Assembly: GCA_037445635.1 (NCBI GenBank)
Contig: JBBIKC010000013.1
Location: 1-64,000 of the forward strand
DNA length: 64,000 nucleotides
Source: JBFMCC01 sp037445635
GTDB lineage: Bacteria > Chloroflexota > Anaerolineae > Anaerolineales > Villigracilaceae
Reading direction: 5' to 3'
In this document: piece after piece, positions 57,909 to 64,000 of the stretch
Position numbering within the stretch: the first letter of the stretch is position 1
Layout of the letters: each line of letters begins with the position of its first letter
Translations under genes and position numbers: made by a program
Notes under the pieces: generated by a model
Databases searched by the model: none
What the model was told of the DNA's origin: nothing
What the model saw: the letters and a program-made list of their open reading frames with translations, nothing else

Positions 57909-58813
57909 AGGCAGACTTTCGTTCAGGGTTTGTTTCCATCGTCGGGCGTCCGAATGTGGGTAAGTCCACGCTGGTCAATGCACTGCTTGGACAAAAGGTG
58001 GCGGCCGTCTCGCCGCGGCCGCAGACCACCCGCCGGCGCCAACTCGGAATCCTCACCACCGAATCCGCGCAACTGGTCTTCGTGGACACGCCCGGCCTGC
58101 ACATGCCGCGCCACAAATTGGGCGAGTATTTGAATCAGGAGGCGCAGGAGTCCCTCGAAGGCGTGGACGCGGTCGTCTGGCTGGTGGACGTGACGACCGA
58201 CCCGACCGAGGAGGACGCGCGCCTCGCGTCCCTGCTGCCGCGTCGGACTCCGCTCGTGCTTGGCCTGAACAAAATAGACCTGGTCTCGGCTGAGGCGTTG
58301 ACTCGGCGTCAGGCCGCGTATCAAGCCTTGGTCCAGGAAGAAGCGAGGGCGGTTCAGTTGTCCGCGACACGCGGCGATGGCCTCCCTCATTTGCGCGATT
58401 TGCTGATTTCCTTTCTCCCCATCCACGAACCAGAATTTCCCGAAGATCAAATCACCGACCTGTACGAAAAAGAGATCGCCGCGGACCTGATCCGCGAGGC
58501 GGCGCTCATCAAACTGCGCGACGAGGTGCCGCACGGGCTGGCCGTGCGGATTGACGAGTTCAAGGAACGTGAGAACGGCATGGTTTACATCGCGGCCACG
58601 TTGTTCGTGGAGCGCGAGTCGCAGAAGGGAATCGTCATCGGCGAGGGCGGGAAGATGCTCAAGCAGATCGGCACTTCAGCGAGGGCGGAAATTGAAGCAA
58701 TGGGCGGACGGCGCGCCTTTCTGGAACTGCGCGTGAAGGTGCTGAAAGACTGGCGCAACAATGAGGAGTGGCTGAGGCGGTTTGGGTATAAAATAAAAAA
58801 GAAGAAACGATAG
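57905..58813 (+). CDS. era: GTPase Era
   Basis: A 302-residue GTPase. G1 GRPNVGKST at residues 14-22, G2 region QTTRRRQLGI, G3 DTPG at 61-64, G4 NKID at 122-125 and G5 SATRG at 153-157 are all present. The KH domain in the last 100 residues has VERESQKGIVIGEGGKMLKQIG (IGEGGK at 245-250), which binds the 3' end of 16S rRNA. It acts in 30S ribosome assembly. The tail is lysine-rich. It is coupled to the EamA gene by ATGA. Confidence 0.96.
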   Translation: MKADFRSGFVSIVGRPNVGKSTLVNALLGQKVAAVSPRPQTTRRRQLGILTTESAQLVFVDTPGLHMPRHKLGEYLNQEAQESLEGVDAVVWLVDVTTDPTEEDARLASLLPRRTPLVLGLNKIDLVSAEALTRRQAAYQALVQEEARAVQLSATRGDGLPHLRDLLISFLPIHEPEFPEDQITDLYEKEIAADLIREAALIKLRDEVPHGLAVRIDEFKERENGMVYIAATLFVERESQKGIVIGEGGKMLKQIGTSARAEIEAMGGRRAFLELRVKVLKDWRNNEEWLRRFGYKIKKKKR

Positions 58814-58814
58814 G

Positions 58815-58885
58815 TTTCACCGCGAAGAAAGGAAGAGCGCGAAGACGGCCTAACTTCGCGAAGTTCAAAGGCCTTCGCGGTTCAA
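58815..58885. repeat. ACGAAG-type repeat with inverted ends
   Basis: CCGCGAAG (58820-58827) and CTTCGCGG (58873-58880) bracket ACTTCGCGAAGT and GGCC words, so the 91-base gap after era can fold. The vocabulary matches 866-910 and 63431-63462. There is no T-tract. Confidence 0.65.
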
Positions 58886-58904
58886 ACAGATTCGGGAGGG
58901 CACA

Positions 58905-59567
58905 ATGATTTACCCGCTCATCGCGTTGACCTTCGCCGCGCTCGAGGCGCTGGCGCTGGCAAAAAAATGGTTCAGGTTGGAATTCGTCGCCAAGCCCGCC
59001 GTAATGATCGTGCTGTTTATCTATTTGTGGACGACCATCGGGCTGGCGGGCGCGCCGTTGTGGTTCGGATTGGGGATTCTTTTCTCGCTGATAGGGGATG
59101 TGCTCCTGCTGTGGCTCGACCGCATGTTTTTGTACGGGCTGGCCGCGTTCCTGCTGGCGCAAATCGCCTACGTCGTCGGATTCAACCTGCCTCCCTCGCC
59201 CGTCTCGTGGCTGGGACTGTTCCTGGCTTTCATTATCGGATTGGGCGGGGCGCGCGTAATCCGCCGCATCCTGTCCGGGCTGGCCGAAAAGGGACAGACG
59301 CGCAAGCGCATCCCGGTGGCGGTCTACGGCACAGTCATTTCGCTGATGCTGCTCTCGGCCATGCTCAAACTGAACGATCCCGCCTGGAGCGCTACTGCCT
59401 CCCTGATGGTTGCGCTGGGCGCGTTCCTGTTCTATCTATCGGACATCATCCTGGCATGGAATCAGTTCGTGACCCCCATCAAAAACGGACGAGTTTTGAA
59501 TATTGCCTCCTATCACGCTGGACAGATTCTGCTGATCGCCGGGGTGGTCATTCAGTTTACACGTTGA
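58905..59567 (+). CDS. YhhN family membrane protein (lysoplasmalogenase-like)
   Basis: A 220-residue protein with about eight membrane segments. LEFVAKPAVMIVLFIYLW, LGILFSLIGDVLLLWLDRMFLYGLAAFLLAQIAYVVGF, ALGAFLFYLSDIILAWNQF and ASYHAGQILLIAGV are the YhhN/TMEM86 landmarks (KP, GD, SD and YH residues). The family hydrolyses the vinyl-ether bond of lysoplasmalogens. The DNA of the last codon and stop runs into a 7-bp repeat array. Confidence 0.88.
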   Translation: MIYPLIALTFAALEALALAKKWFRLEFVAKPAVMIVLFIYLWTTIGLAGAPLWFGLGILFSLIGDVLLLWLDRMFLYGLAAFLLAQIAYVVGFNLPPSPVSWLGLFLAFIIGLGGARVIRRILSGLAEKGQTRKRIPVAVYGTVISLMLLSAMLKLNDPAWSATASLMVALGAFLFYLSDIILAWNQFVTPIKNGRVLNIASYHAGQILLIAGVVIQFTR

Positions 59568-59630
59568 AGGTTGAACGTTGTCAGTTGCGGGCAGAAACCT
59601 TCGACCTGCAACTTTGAACCTTCAACTTTT
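59563..59630. repeat. 7-bp repeat array with inverted second half (GTTGAAG...CTTCAAC)
   Basis: Direct units GTTGAAG GTTGAAC, GTTGTCA GTTGCGG (59563-59590) are followed by inverse units CCTTCGA CCTGCAA, CTTTGAA CCTTCAA (from about 59599). The array sits exactly between two convergent genes and could fold as a bidirectional stop. Confidence 0.8.
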
Positions 59631-60497
59631 CGCCAACGGTTTGAATCCCTCGCCCAGTGCCTCGTGCGCGATGCCGATGACCATGAACGCGGTCGGGTCG
59701 GCCTCCTGTACGATGGCCTTCAATTGCGAGACCTCCGCCCGGCTGACGACGCAATACAAGACAGGCCGCTCCGCACCGGTAAACGCCCCGGTCCCGGAGA
59801 GGACGGTCACGCCGCGTTCCAGCTCGGCGAGGACTTCGCGGGCGATGGCCTCCGCCTGGCTGGTGACGATTAACGCGGTGCGTGCCGTGCTCCCGCCCTC
59901 CAGCGTGGTCTCCGAAACCAGCCCGCTGACGTAGAGCGTGATCAGCGCGTAGAGCGCCTTGTCCCAGCCGAAGACGAATCCCGCCGCGAGGATGACGGCC
60001 GTGTCCACCATCAGATAACTCTGGGTCATCGAGACGCCGCGCCAGTGGTTGAGAATCCGCGCCAGGATGTCGGACCCGCCCGAGGTCCCGCGTGCCCGGT
60101 AGACCAGCCCGTATCCCACGCCGCTGACCACCGCGCCGTACAGCGAGTTGAGGAAGATGTCGTCGGCCAGTCCGTTTTTGGGGAAGAAGGGAAGCCAGAG
60201 CAGGGCTTCTGTGAAGAACGAATACGAGACCACCGCGGCCGCTGTCCGCGACGCGAAGCGGCGGCCGCCGAGGAACCGCCAGCCAAGCAGAAAGAGGGGA
60301 ATGTTGCCGATGAAAATCATCGCGCCGATAGGCCAGCCGGTGAAATGGTTGATCAATTGCGAAATGCCGCTCACCCCGCCGCTGGCGAGTTTCGCCGGGA
60401 CGAGGAACAGCCGCAGGCCGATGGCCTGAATCAACGTGCCGAGCACGATCAGGGCGTAATCCCGCGCGAGCAGCCAGAGTTTTTTGAAATTAGTCAT
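59622..60497 (-). CDS. YitT family membrane protein (DUF161 + DUF2179)
   Basis: A 291-residue protein. Residues 1-200 have five or six membrane segments (ALIVLGTLIQAIGLRLFLVPAKLASGGVSGISQLINHFTG, LNSLYGAVVSGVGYGLVYRARGTSGGSDILARIL), the YitT signature with GGVSGIS and GTSGGSDI. Residues about 205-291 are the soluble DUF2179 domain (TARTALIVTSQAEAIAREVL, GAFTGAERPVLYCVVSRAE), which may bind a nucleotide-like ligand. The function is not established. A TATAAT on the minus strand (60524-60519) lies 21 bases before the ATG. Confidence 0.9.
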   Translation of the reverse strand: MTNFKKLWLLARDYALIVLGTLIQAIGLRLFLVPAKLASGGVSGISQLINHFTGWPIGAMIFIGNIPLFLLGWRFLGGRRFASRTAAAVVSYSFFTEALLWLPFFPKNGLADDIFLNSLYGAVVSGVGYGLVYRARGTSGGSDILARILNHWRGVSMTQSYLMVDTAVILAAGFVFGWDKALYALITLYVSGLVSETTLEGGSTARTALIVTSQAEAIAREVLAELERGVTVLSGTGAFTGAERPVLYCVVSRAEVSQLKAIVQEADPTAFMVIGIAHEALGEGFKPLAKS

Positions 60498-60558
60498 GAT
60501 GCCTCACTTCGAGGTGGGATTATAAACCACAGGCTTGGAACCTATCCGCATTACTGTC

Positions 60559-60607
60559 GAGTCCGACGGCTTGCCGTCGAAATTGCGGGAGCAAGCTTCC
60601 TGACTCC
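60559..60607. repeat. folded palindromic element, copy 2 (intergenic)
   Basis: GAGTC...GACTC enclose GACGGC-TT-GCCGTC and GGGAGCAAGCTTCC. Layout, length and loop words (GCAAGCTTC) match copy 1 at 4029-4078, while stem bases differ in a pair-keeping way (GGCGG/CCGCC versus GACGGC/GCCGTC). Confidence 0.75.
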
Positions 60608-60640
60608 ATGTTCGAACCGGTTATTCGAAGAGACTCTTGG

Positions 60641-60683
60641 AAAAAAAATCTGCCCCGTCATTAAGATGGGGCAGATTTTTTCG
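60641..60683 (-). terminator. intrinsic terminator after the SIMPL gene
   Basis: A perfect 13-bp stem AAAAATCTGCCCC (60644-60656) / GGGGCAGATTTTT (60668-60680), 11-base loop, with an eight-base T run on the minus strand. It lies 15 bases past the stop of the gene at 60698 and could also work on the plus strand. Confidence 0.88.
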
Positions 60684-60697
60684 AAACACAAGCAAAT

Positions 60698-61423
60698 CTA
60701 CTTCAACTCGTAGGTGATGGTGACCGTCACCGTCAGGGTCAACTGACCGGGCTGGATCGGCACGGCCGACTCCACACCGCCGCCGCCCCCGCCCCGGCCA
60801 TAGGCGTCGTAGACCGGGTAAGCCGAGTTATCGTAGTACGAGATACTCTGGATCTCGCCCAGTTCCACACCGGCGGCTTCAGCCAGTTCCGCCGCCTGCT
60901 CCGCGGCATTCGCCACCGCGTCGGCGCGGGCGGCCTTCAGGGCCTCATCCTTGTCGGCCGCGTCGAACTGGATGCTGTTCACACTGTTCGCACCGGCTTG
61001 CACGGCTGCGTCAAGCAGGTCGCCCAGCCGGGCGAGGTCGCGGATGGTCACATAGACGGTGTTGTCCACCATGTAGACCGTGCCGGTGATCGTGCCGTCC
61101 GGGCCGTATTGCTGGGAAGGCCAGATGCTGAAGTTGGTGGTGCGGATGTCGTTGGCCTGAATGCCGAAATCCTTCAAGGCTCGAATCAACGCCTCGGTCT
61201 GGGCATTATTCTCTGTCACGGCGTCCGAAGCGGTCGGCCTCTCCGTGTGCACACCGATGTAGATGTAGGCGATATCCGGGGTCAGCGAAGCCTGACCGGC
61301 GCCGGTCACATTCAGCGAACGGACGGGCTCCGGCGCGGCCTGGTTGACGGTGGTCGGTCCGCAGGCGCTGACGACAAGCGCCAGAAGCGCCAGGGCGCTG
61401 ACGATAATGAATTTGGTACGCAT
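60698..61423 (-). CDS. SIMPL (DUF541) domain lipoprotein
   Basis: A 241-residue secreted protein. The signal peptide ends in a lipobox-like VVSAC (Cys21). RSLNVTGAGQASLTPDIAYIYIGVHTE near residues 35-61, RTTNFSIWPSQQY, YMVDNTVYVTIRDLARLGDLLDAAVQAGANSVNSIQF and ARADAVANAAEQAAELAEAAGVELGEIQSISY are the SIMPL/DUF541 order. A Gly-rich loop (GRGGGGGGV) precedes the last strand. The family is periplasmic or outer-surface and its role is not well defined. An intrinsic terminator follows. Confidence 0.9.
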   Translation of the reverse strand: MRTKFIIVSALALLALVVSACGPTTVNQAAPEPVRSLNVTGAGQASLTPDIAYIYIGVHTERPTASDAVTENNAQTEALIRALKDFGIQANDIRTTNFSIWPSQQYGPDGTITGTVYMVDNTVYVTIRDLARLGDLLDAAVQAGANSVNSIQFDAADKDEALKAARADAVANAAEQAAELAEAAGVELGEIQSISYYDNSAYPVYDAYGRGGGGGGVESAVPIQPGQLTLTVTVTITYELK

Positions 61424-61498
61424 GGTTCTCTCCTTTTTGAGTGTCGCGTGGTTTTTTCAAGATGCAGACGTTTCTCTCCGCCGAAAGTTCCCGGCGGC

Positions 61499-61527
61499 TT
61501 GTATTTTAGCCGGTTTATCGGTACAAT
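61499..61527 (+). promoter_or_regulatory. promoter of nurA
   Basis: TTGTAT (61499-61504), a 17-base spacer and TACAAT (61522-61527), the standard sigma-70-type layout. The predicted leader is about 11 bases, and no strong ribosome site lies before the ATG at 61545. Confidence 0.6.
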
Positions 61528-61544
61528 TCTGATACATTTGTTCT

Positions 61545-62729
61545 ATGCCTATTGATTACCAGCAGGTCTACGAAAAAATCCAGGAAATCGGCGCCGGCGC
61601 GCGCGAGCGAAAGAAGACCCTTGACGAAAGACGAAAGAGGGCGCGCGGCCTGCTGGACACTTACGCGTCTCAATTGGACACCCTGCGTGCAAAGGTGGAC
61701 GCGGCCAAACAAGCCGACGCGAACCTCCGCTGCGCGCGCCCGTTGAACGAGCCGCTCGATTCCTCCCACCCCGCGCCTGAGTCCGTTATAGACGCGACTC
61801 TCATCGCCGCGGACGGATCGCAGATCAACCCCGACCGCCACGCGGCGGTGCAGTTCTGTCTCATCAATGTGGGCGCAATCATCATGCGGCTCAACTCAGG
61901 CGAAGCGCCCGAAATCACGACCGAATCCGAATTGCTCTACGGCGATGATCTTCTGCCGAACGGCGTGCCGATGTCGGATGGCATGGTGGCCCTGCGCCGC
62001 GACCTGCGCGAGCGCACGAAACTGGACGAGTTATCCAAAGGTGTCAAAGGCGCGGTGGTCACTTTCACGGACGGACCGATTGAGTTGTGGGGCGCGAAAG
62101 GCGAAGACGCGCAGGATTATCCCGAGTTCGTCCAGAAATACCTGACCGTGCTCTCGCGCCTGCAAGCGCGCGGCGTGACCACCGCGGGCTACGTGGACAA
62201 ACCCTCCGCGGATTTGGTTGTGCGCCTGCTCGAGATTGTCATGGCGGATAATGAACAGATTCGGGAACTGCGCGAGTTCCATCCCCTGCGCGGCGTGAGC
62301 GACCGCTGGCTCTTCGGCGAGCGCGAGCAACCGCTGCTGCCGCCCGGTCACCGCTCGGCGGTGTTCGGAATCCAATCCAGTTCGGAGAAGAATTACAAGG
62401 GCGCGCTGTCCCTGCATTTCTTTTATCTCAATGTCGGCACGCAGGGACATCCCTGGCCGGTGCGAGTCGAAATCCCAAAATGGGTCGCGGACGACAGAGA
62501 GAAGTTGGACTTGTTACACAGCGTTTTGGTCGAGCAGTGCCGCATGATGGGAAGCAAGCCGTATCCGTATCTGCTTCACCGCGCCCACGAGACGGCGCTG
62601 GTGAAACAGGAAGAGAAACAACAAATCGAACAGTTGCTGATGCTGGAATTGCGCCGCAACAACGAAGAGACCGACGAAGGTTCGTACAAGCAATCGGCGA
62701 AGGATTTGAAGGGAAGAACGAGGATGTGA
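61545..62729 (+). CDS. nurA: NurA-domain nuclease
   Basis: A 394-residue protein. An N-terminal coiled-coil-like stretch (residues 8-60) leads to ATLIAADGSQINPDRHA, where the D-G-S at residues 90-92 is the manganese-binding start of the NurA nuclease fold. VVTFTDGPIELWG with the second Asp, YVDKPSADLVVRLLEI and SALSLHFFYLNVG-type strands follow. The late QGHPWPVRVEIPKWVADD and the final Glu/Gln-rich helix are also NurA-like. In archaea and some bacteria NurA works with the HerA translocase in DNA-end resection; no HerA ATPase is in the window. Confidence 0.87.
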   Translation: MPIDYQQVYEKIQEIGAGARERKKTLDERRKRARGLLDTYASQLDTLRAKVDAAKQADANLRCARPLNEPLDSSHPAPESVIDATLIAADGSQINPDRHAAVQFCLINVGAIIMRLNSGEAPEITTESELLYGDDLLPNGVPMSDGMVALRRDLRERTKLDELSKGVKGAVVTFTDGPIELWGAKGEDAQDYPEFVQKYLTVLSRLQARGVTTAGYVDKPSADLVVRLLEIVMADNEQIRELREFHPLRGVSDRWLFGEREQPLLPPGHRSAVFGIQSSSEKNYKGALSLHFFYLNVGTQGHPWPVRVEIPKWVADDREKLDLLHSVLVEQCRMMGSKPYPYLLHRAHETALVKQEEKQQIEQLLMLELRRNNEETDEGSYKQSAKDLKGRTRM

Positions 62730-62825
62730 CCTCATCCTACCCCTCCCGCCGCTTCGCGGCACCCTCCCCTTCCCACTCCCAGTGGGAGAGGGAAGGGGAG
62801 GAATAGGGTGGGGATAGGTGAGGTC
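62728..62825. repeat. GC-rich palindromic element, copy 3, with long outer arms
   Basis: Outer arms GACCTCATCCTACCCC and GGGGATAGGTGAGGTC pair over a 98-base span, enclosing GCCGCTTCGCGGC and CCACTCCCAGTGGGAGAGGG with CCTCCCCTTCCC / GGGAAGGGGAGG. It begins at the nurA stop and ends directly before the AGGAGG of the next gene, so it could control coupling of the two. Confidence 0.75.
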
Positions 62826-62837
62826 AGGAGGCAAAAA

Positions 62838-63422
62838 ATGGCTCAAATCGAAATCGGACGACTCTTACGCGCAGGGACGACAGGCTTTGTCGCAGGATGC
62901 CGCGTTAATCAATTGGACGCGCCGTCGTTTGGCGCGCTGGTGCGTGCGCCGCTGGGAGACGGCTATCAAATCTTCGGCCTCATCCACGACATCCACATTG
63001 ACGACGACGGGCTGGTGCGGCAACTCGTCACCGCGGATAACGTCAGCGAGGAGGTGATGCGCGATAACCGCGAGCGGAGGATCGTGCCAGTCGAGATGTC
63101 CGTGCTGGCGGTGGGATATGAGCAGGATGGGAAGATATTTCACCTGCTTCCTCCGCGTCCGCCGCTGAGTCTGGATGTCATCTATTTGTGTGACGAGAAG
63201 GATACCGCGCGGTTCACGGAGAGGTTCGGGTATTTCAGGCATGTGTTGAATGCCAAAGAAATCCCGATTGGCGAGGTCCTCGCGGCGCACATTCAGCAGG
63301 CGCAGGCCGCGCATAAAGATAAGGCGTGGAAAGACAAGGCAACACAAGAGGTCATCACGTTATTGAGAGACGATTATCCGACGTTGATGTCCGTGCTGGG
63401 CGCGTTGGCGGATGTGATTTAA
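62838..63422 (+). CDS. HAS-barrel-like protein, probable NurA partner
   Basis: A 194-residue protein. IGRLLRAGTTGFVAGCRVNQLDAPSFGALVRAPLGDGYQIFGLIHDIHIDDDGLVRQLV (residues 5-63) looks like the HerA-ATP synthase (HAS) barrel that caps HerA hexamers: small beta strands with G-rich turns and a V-x-x-P-x-G-D-G region. The rest (RIVPVEMSVLAVGYEQDGKIFHLLPPRPPLSLDVIYL... and a C-terminal helix pair) resembles no domain I know. There is no P-loop, so it is not HerA itself. AGGAGG lies seven bases before the ATG. The placement after nurA supports a joint role. Confidence 0.6.
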   Translation: MAQIEIGRLLRAGTTGFVAGCRVNQLDAPSFGALVRAPLGDGYQIFGLIHDIHIDDDGLVRQLVTADNVSEEVMRDNRERRIVPVEMSVLAVGYEQDGKIFHLLPPRPPLSLDVIYLCDEKDTARFTERFGYFRHVLNAKEIPIGEVLAAHIQQAQAAHKDKAWKDKATQEVITLLRDDYPTLMSVLGALADVI

Positions 63423-63430
63423 AAACCTTT

Positions 63431-63462
63431 AAACACGAAGGTTCACAAAGACAACGAAGGTT
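63431..63462. repeat. ACGAAG-type repeat
   Basis: AAACACGAAGG, TTCACAAAG and ACAACGAAGG follow the HAS-barrel-like gene; same vocabulary as 866-910 and 58815-58885. It lies upstream of the GxxExxY gene. Confidence 0.55.
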
Positions 63463-63535
63463 GGTTGGGTGATGATTGGAGGGTCTTCGTGCTGAGTTTG
63501 GTTGAGGTTGATTATGTCGAATGGAGAGATGTGAG

Positions 63536-63946
63536 ATGACGAATCCACCAAAGAAGATCTATCTCCCTGTTGATTATGAGGTGGAAAAGATTGGAAAGAT
63601 TGTATTGGATGCGGCATACAAGGTTCACACGGCGCTTGGTCCTGGATTACTCGAATCGGCATATCAGACTGCGGTGAAGCACGTAATCGAAAAGGGTGGC
63701 ACGCCTGTTGAAACGGAAGTCAAATTGCCGATTATGTTCGATGGACTGAAAATCGAATCGGCCTTTCGTCTCGACATGCTCGTCGCAAAATGCGTCATCG
63801 TGGAATTCAAGGCCGTCGAAACCATGCACGTGATTTACGAGACTCAAATGATCACCTACCTGCGCTTGAGCGGACTCCGCCTGGGCTTTCTCATCAATTT
63901 CAATGTTCGCCATCTCAAAGACGGCATTCAGCGAATCGTCGTTTAA
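63536..63946 (+). CDS. GxxExxY protein
   Basis: A 136-residue protein. KIVLDAAYKVHTALGPGLLESAYQTAVKHVIEKGGTPVETEVKLPIMFDGLKIESAFRLDMLVAKCVIVEFKAVETMHVIYETQMITYLRLSGLRLGFLINFN (about residues 20-125) has the naming motif G-L-L-E-S-A-Y and the E..LP..(F/Y).G......RLD.(L)V...VIVE.KAV pattern, which resembles a PD-(D/E)xK nuclease core (D, E-x-K). The function is unknown. The start at 63536 is preferred because GGAG lies eight bases upstream; 63521 is an alternative. Like the four-helix-bundle gene it has repeat DNA beside it. Confidence 0.88.
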   Translation: MTNPPKKIYLPVDYEVEKIGKIVLDAAYKVHTALGPGLLESAYQTAVKHVIEKGGTPVETEVKLPIMFDGLKIESAFRLDMLVAKCVIVEFKAVETMHVIYETQMITYLRLSGLRLGFLINFNVRHLKDGIQRIVV

Positions 63947-64000
63947 TCCACCCAACGACAAAGGGAATCACAGATTCCAATATCTTCCCTCGTTCCCCTT
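63947..64000. other. window end, no feature
   Basis: The last 54 bases after the GxxExxY stop contain CAAAGGGAATCACAG and CTCGTTCCCCTT; no frame, hairpin or promoter can be supported. Confidence 0.4.

Overview
The window looks like a chromosomal segment of an uncultured Chloroflexota bacterium, most likely class Anaerolineae. This is an inference from gene content: many GT4/GT2 glycosyltransferases mixed with long polytopic GT-C-like membrane proteins, a NurA gene beside a stand-alone HAS-barrel-like gene, lipobox lipoproteins, no LPS or outer-membrane genes, and GC-rich DNA by eye. No rRNA, tRNA, CRISPR array or insertion sequence was seen. No gene-free gap exceeds 300 bases.

Positions 1 to about 49,400 form one very long surface-polysaccharide locus, almost entirely on the minus strand. 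It supplies nucleotide sugars: rmlA, rmlB and an rmlD-like gene for dTDP-rhamnose (no rmlC seen); gmd and a GDP-fucose synthase for GDP-fucose; a PseB-type dehydratase, a NeuB-family synthase and an SpsF-type cytidylyltransferase for a nonulosonic-acid-like sugar; a UDP-sugar dehydrogenase and a GAE-like epimerase for uronic acids. It assembles and decorates chains with GT4, GT2 and GT-B enzymes, six SAM methyltransferase domains, three sulfotransferases and an AsnB-type amidotransferase. It exports them by an ABC transporter (Wzm/Wzt) and also has a Wzx-type flippase and a UPF0104-type membrane protein. A MarR-like EPS regulator sits in the middle, next to a short plus-strand pair of genes.

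From 49,400 to 53,100 the minus strand carries a housekeeping cluster (family 4 uracil-DNA glycosylase, rimI, tsaB, tsaE, a GT4 gene, a DUF951 gene). From 53,100 to 64,000 strands are mixed: a phosphoribosyltransferase, GIY-YIG protein, prephenate dehydrogenase, O6-alkylguanine methyltransferase, GH26-like lipoprotein, EamA transporter, era, YhhN, YitT, a SIMPL lipoprotein, nurA, a HAS-barrel-like gene and a GxxExxY gene.

Between and inside the genes lies a second layer of structure. There are more than a dozen arrays of degenerate 7-bp tandem repeats, each with its own word, at gene borders and also inside reading frames. There are two copies of a roughly 50-bp folded palindromic element (one in frame inside a gene), three CCCCTCTCCC/GGGAGAGGGG palindromes, and the ACGAAG- and CACGGATT-type dispersed repeats. 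There is a cluster of seven same-direction DnaA-box-like sites at 9.56-9.75 kb, a dyad operator shared by the EPS regulator and gmd, a candidate small RNA at 8.28-8.36 kb, and two genes whose -10 element implies a leaderless mRNA.
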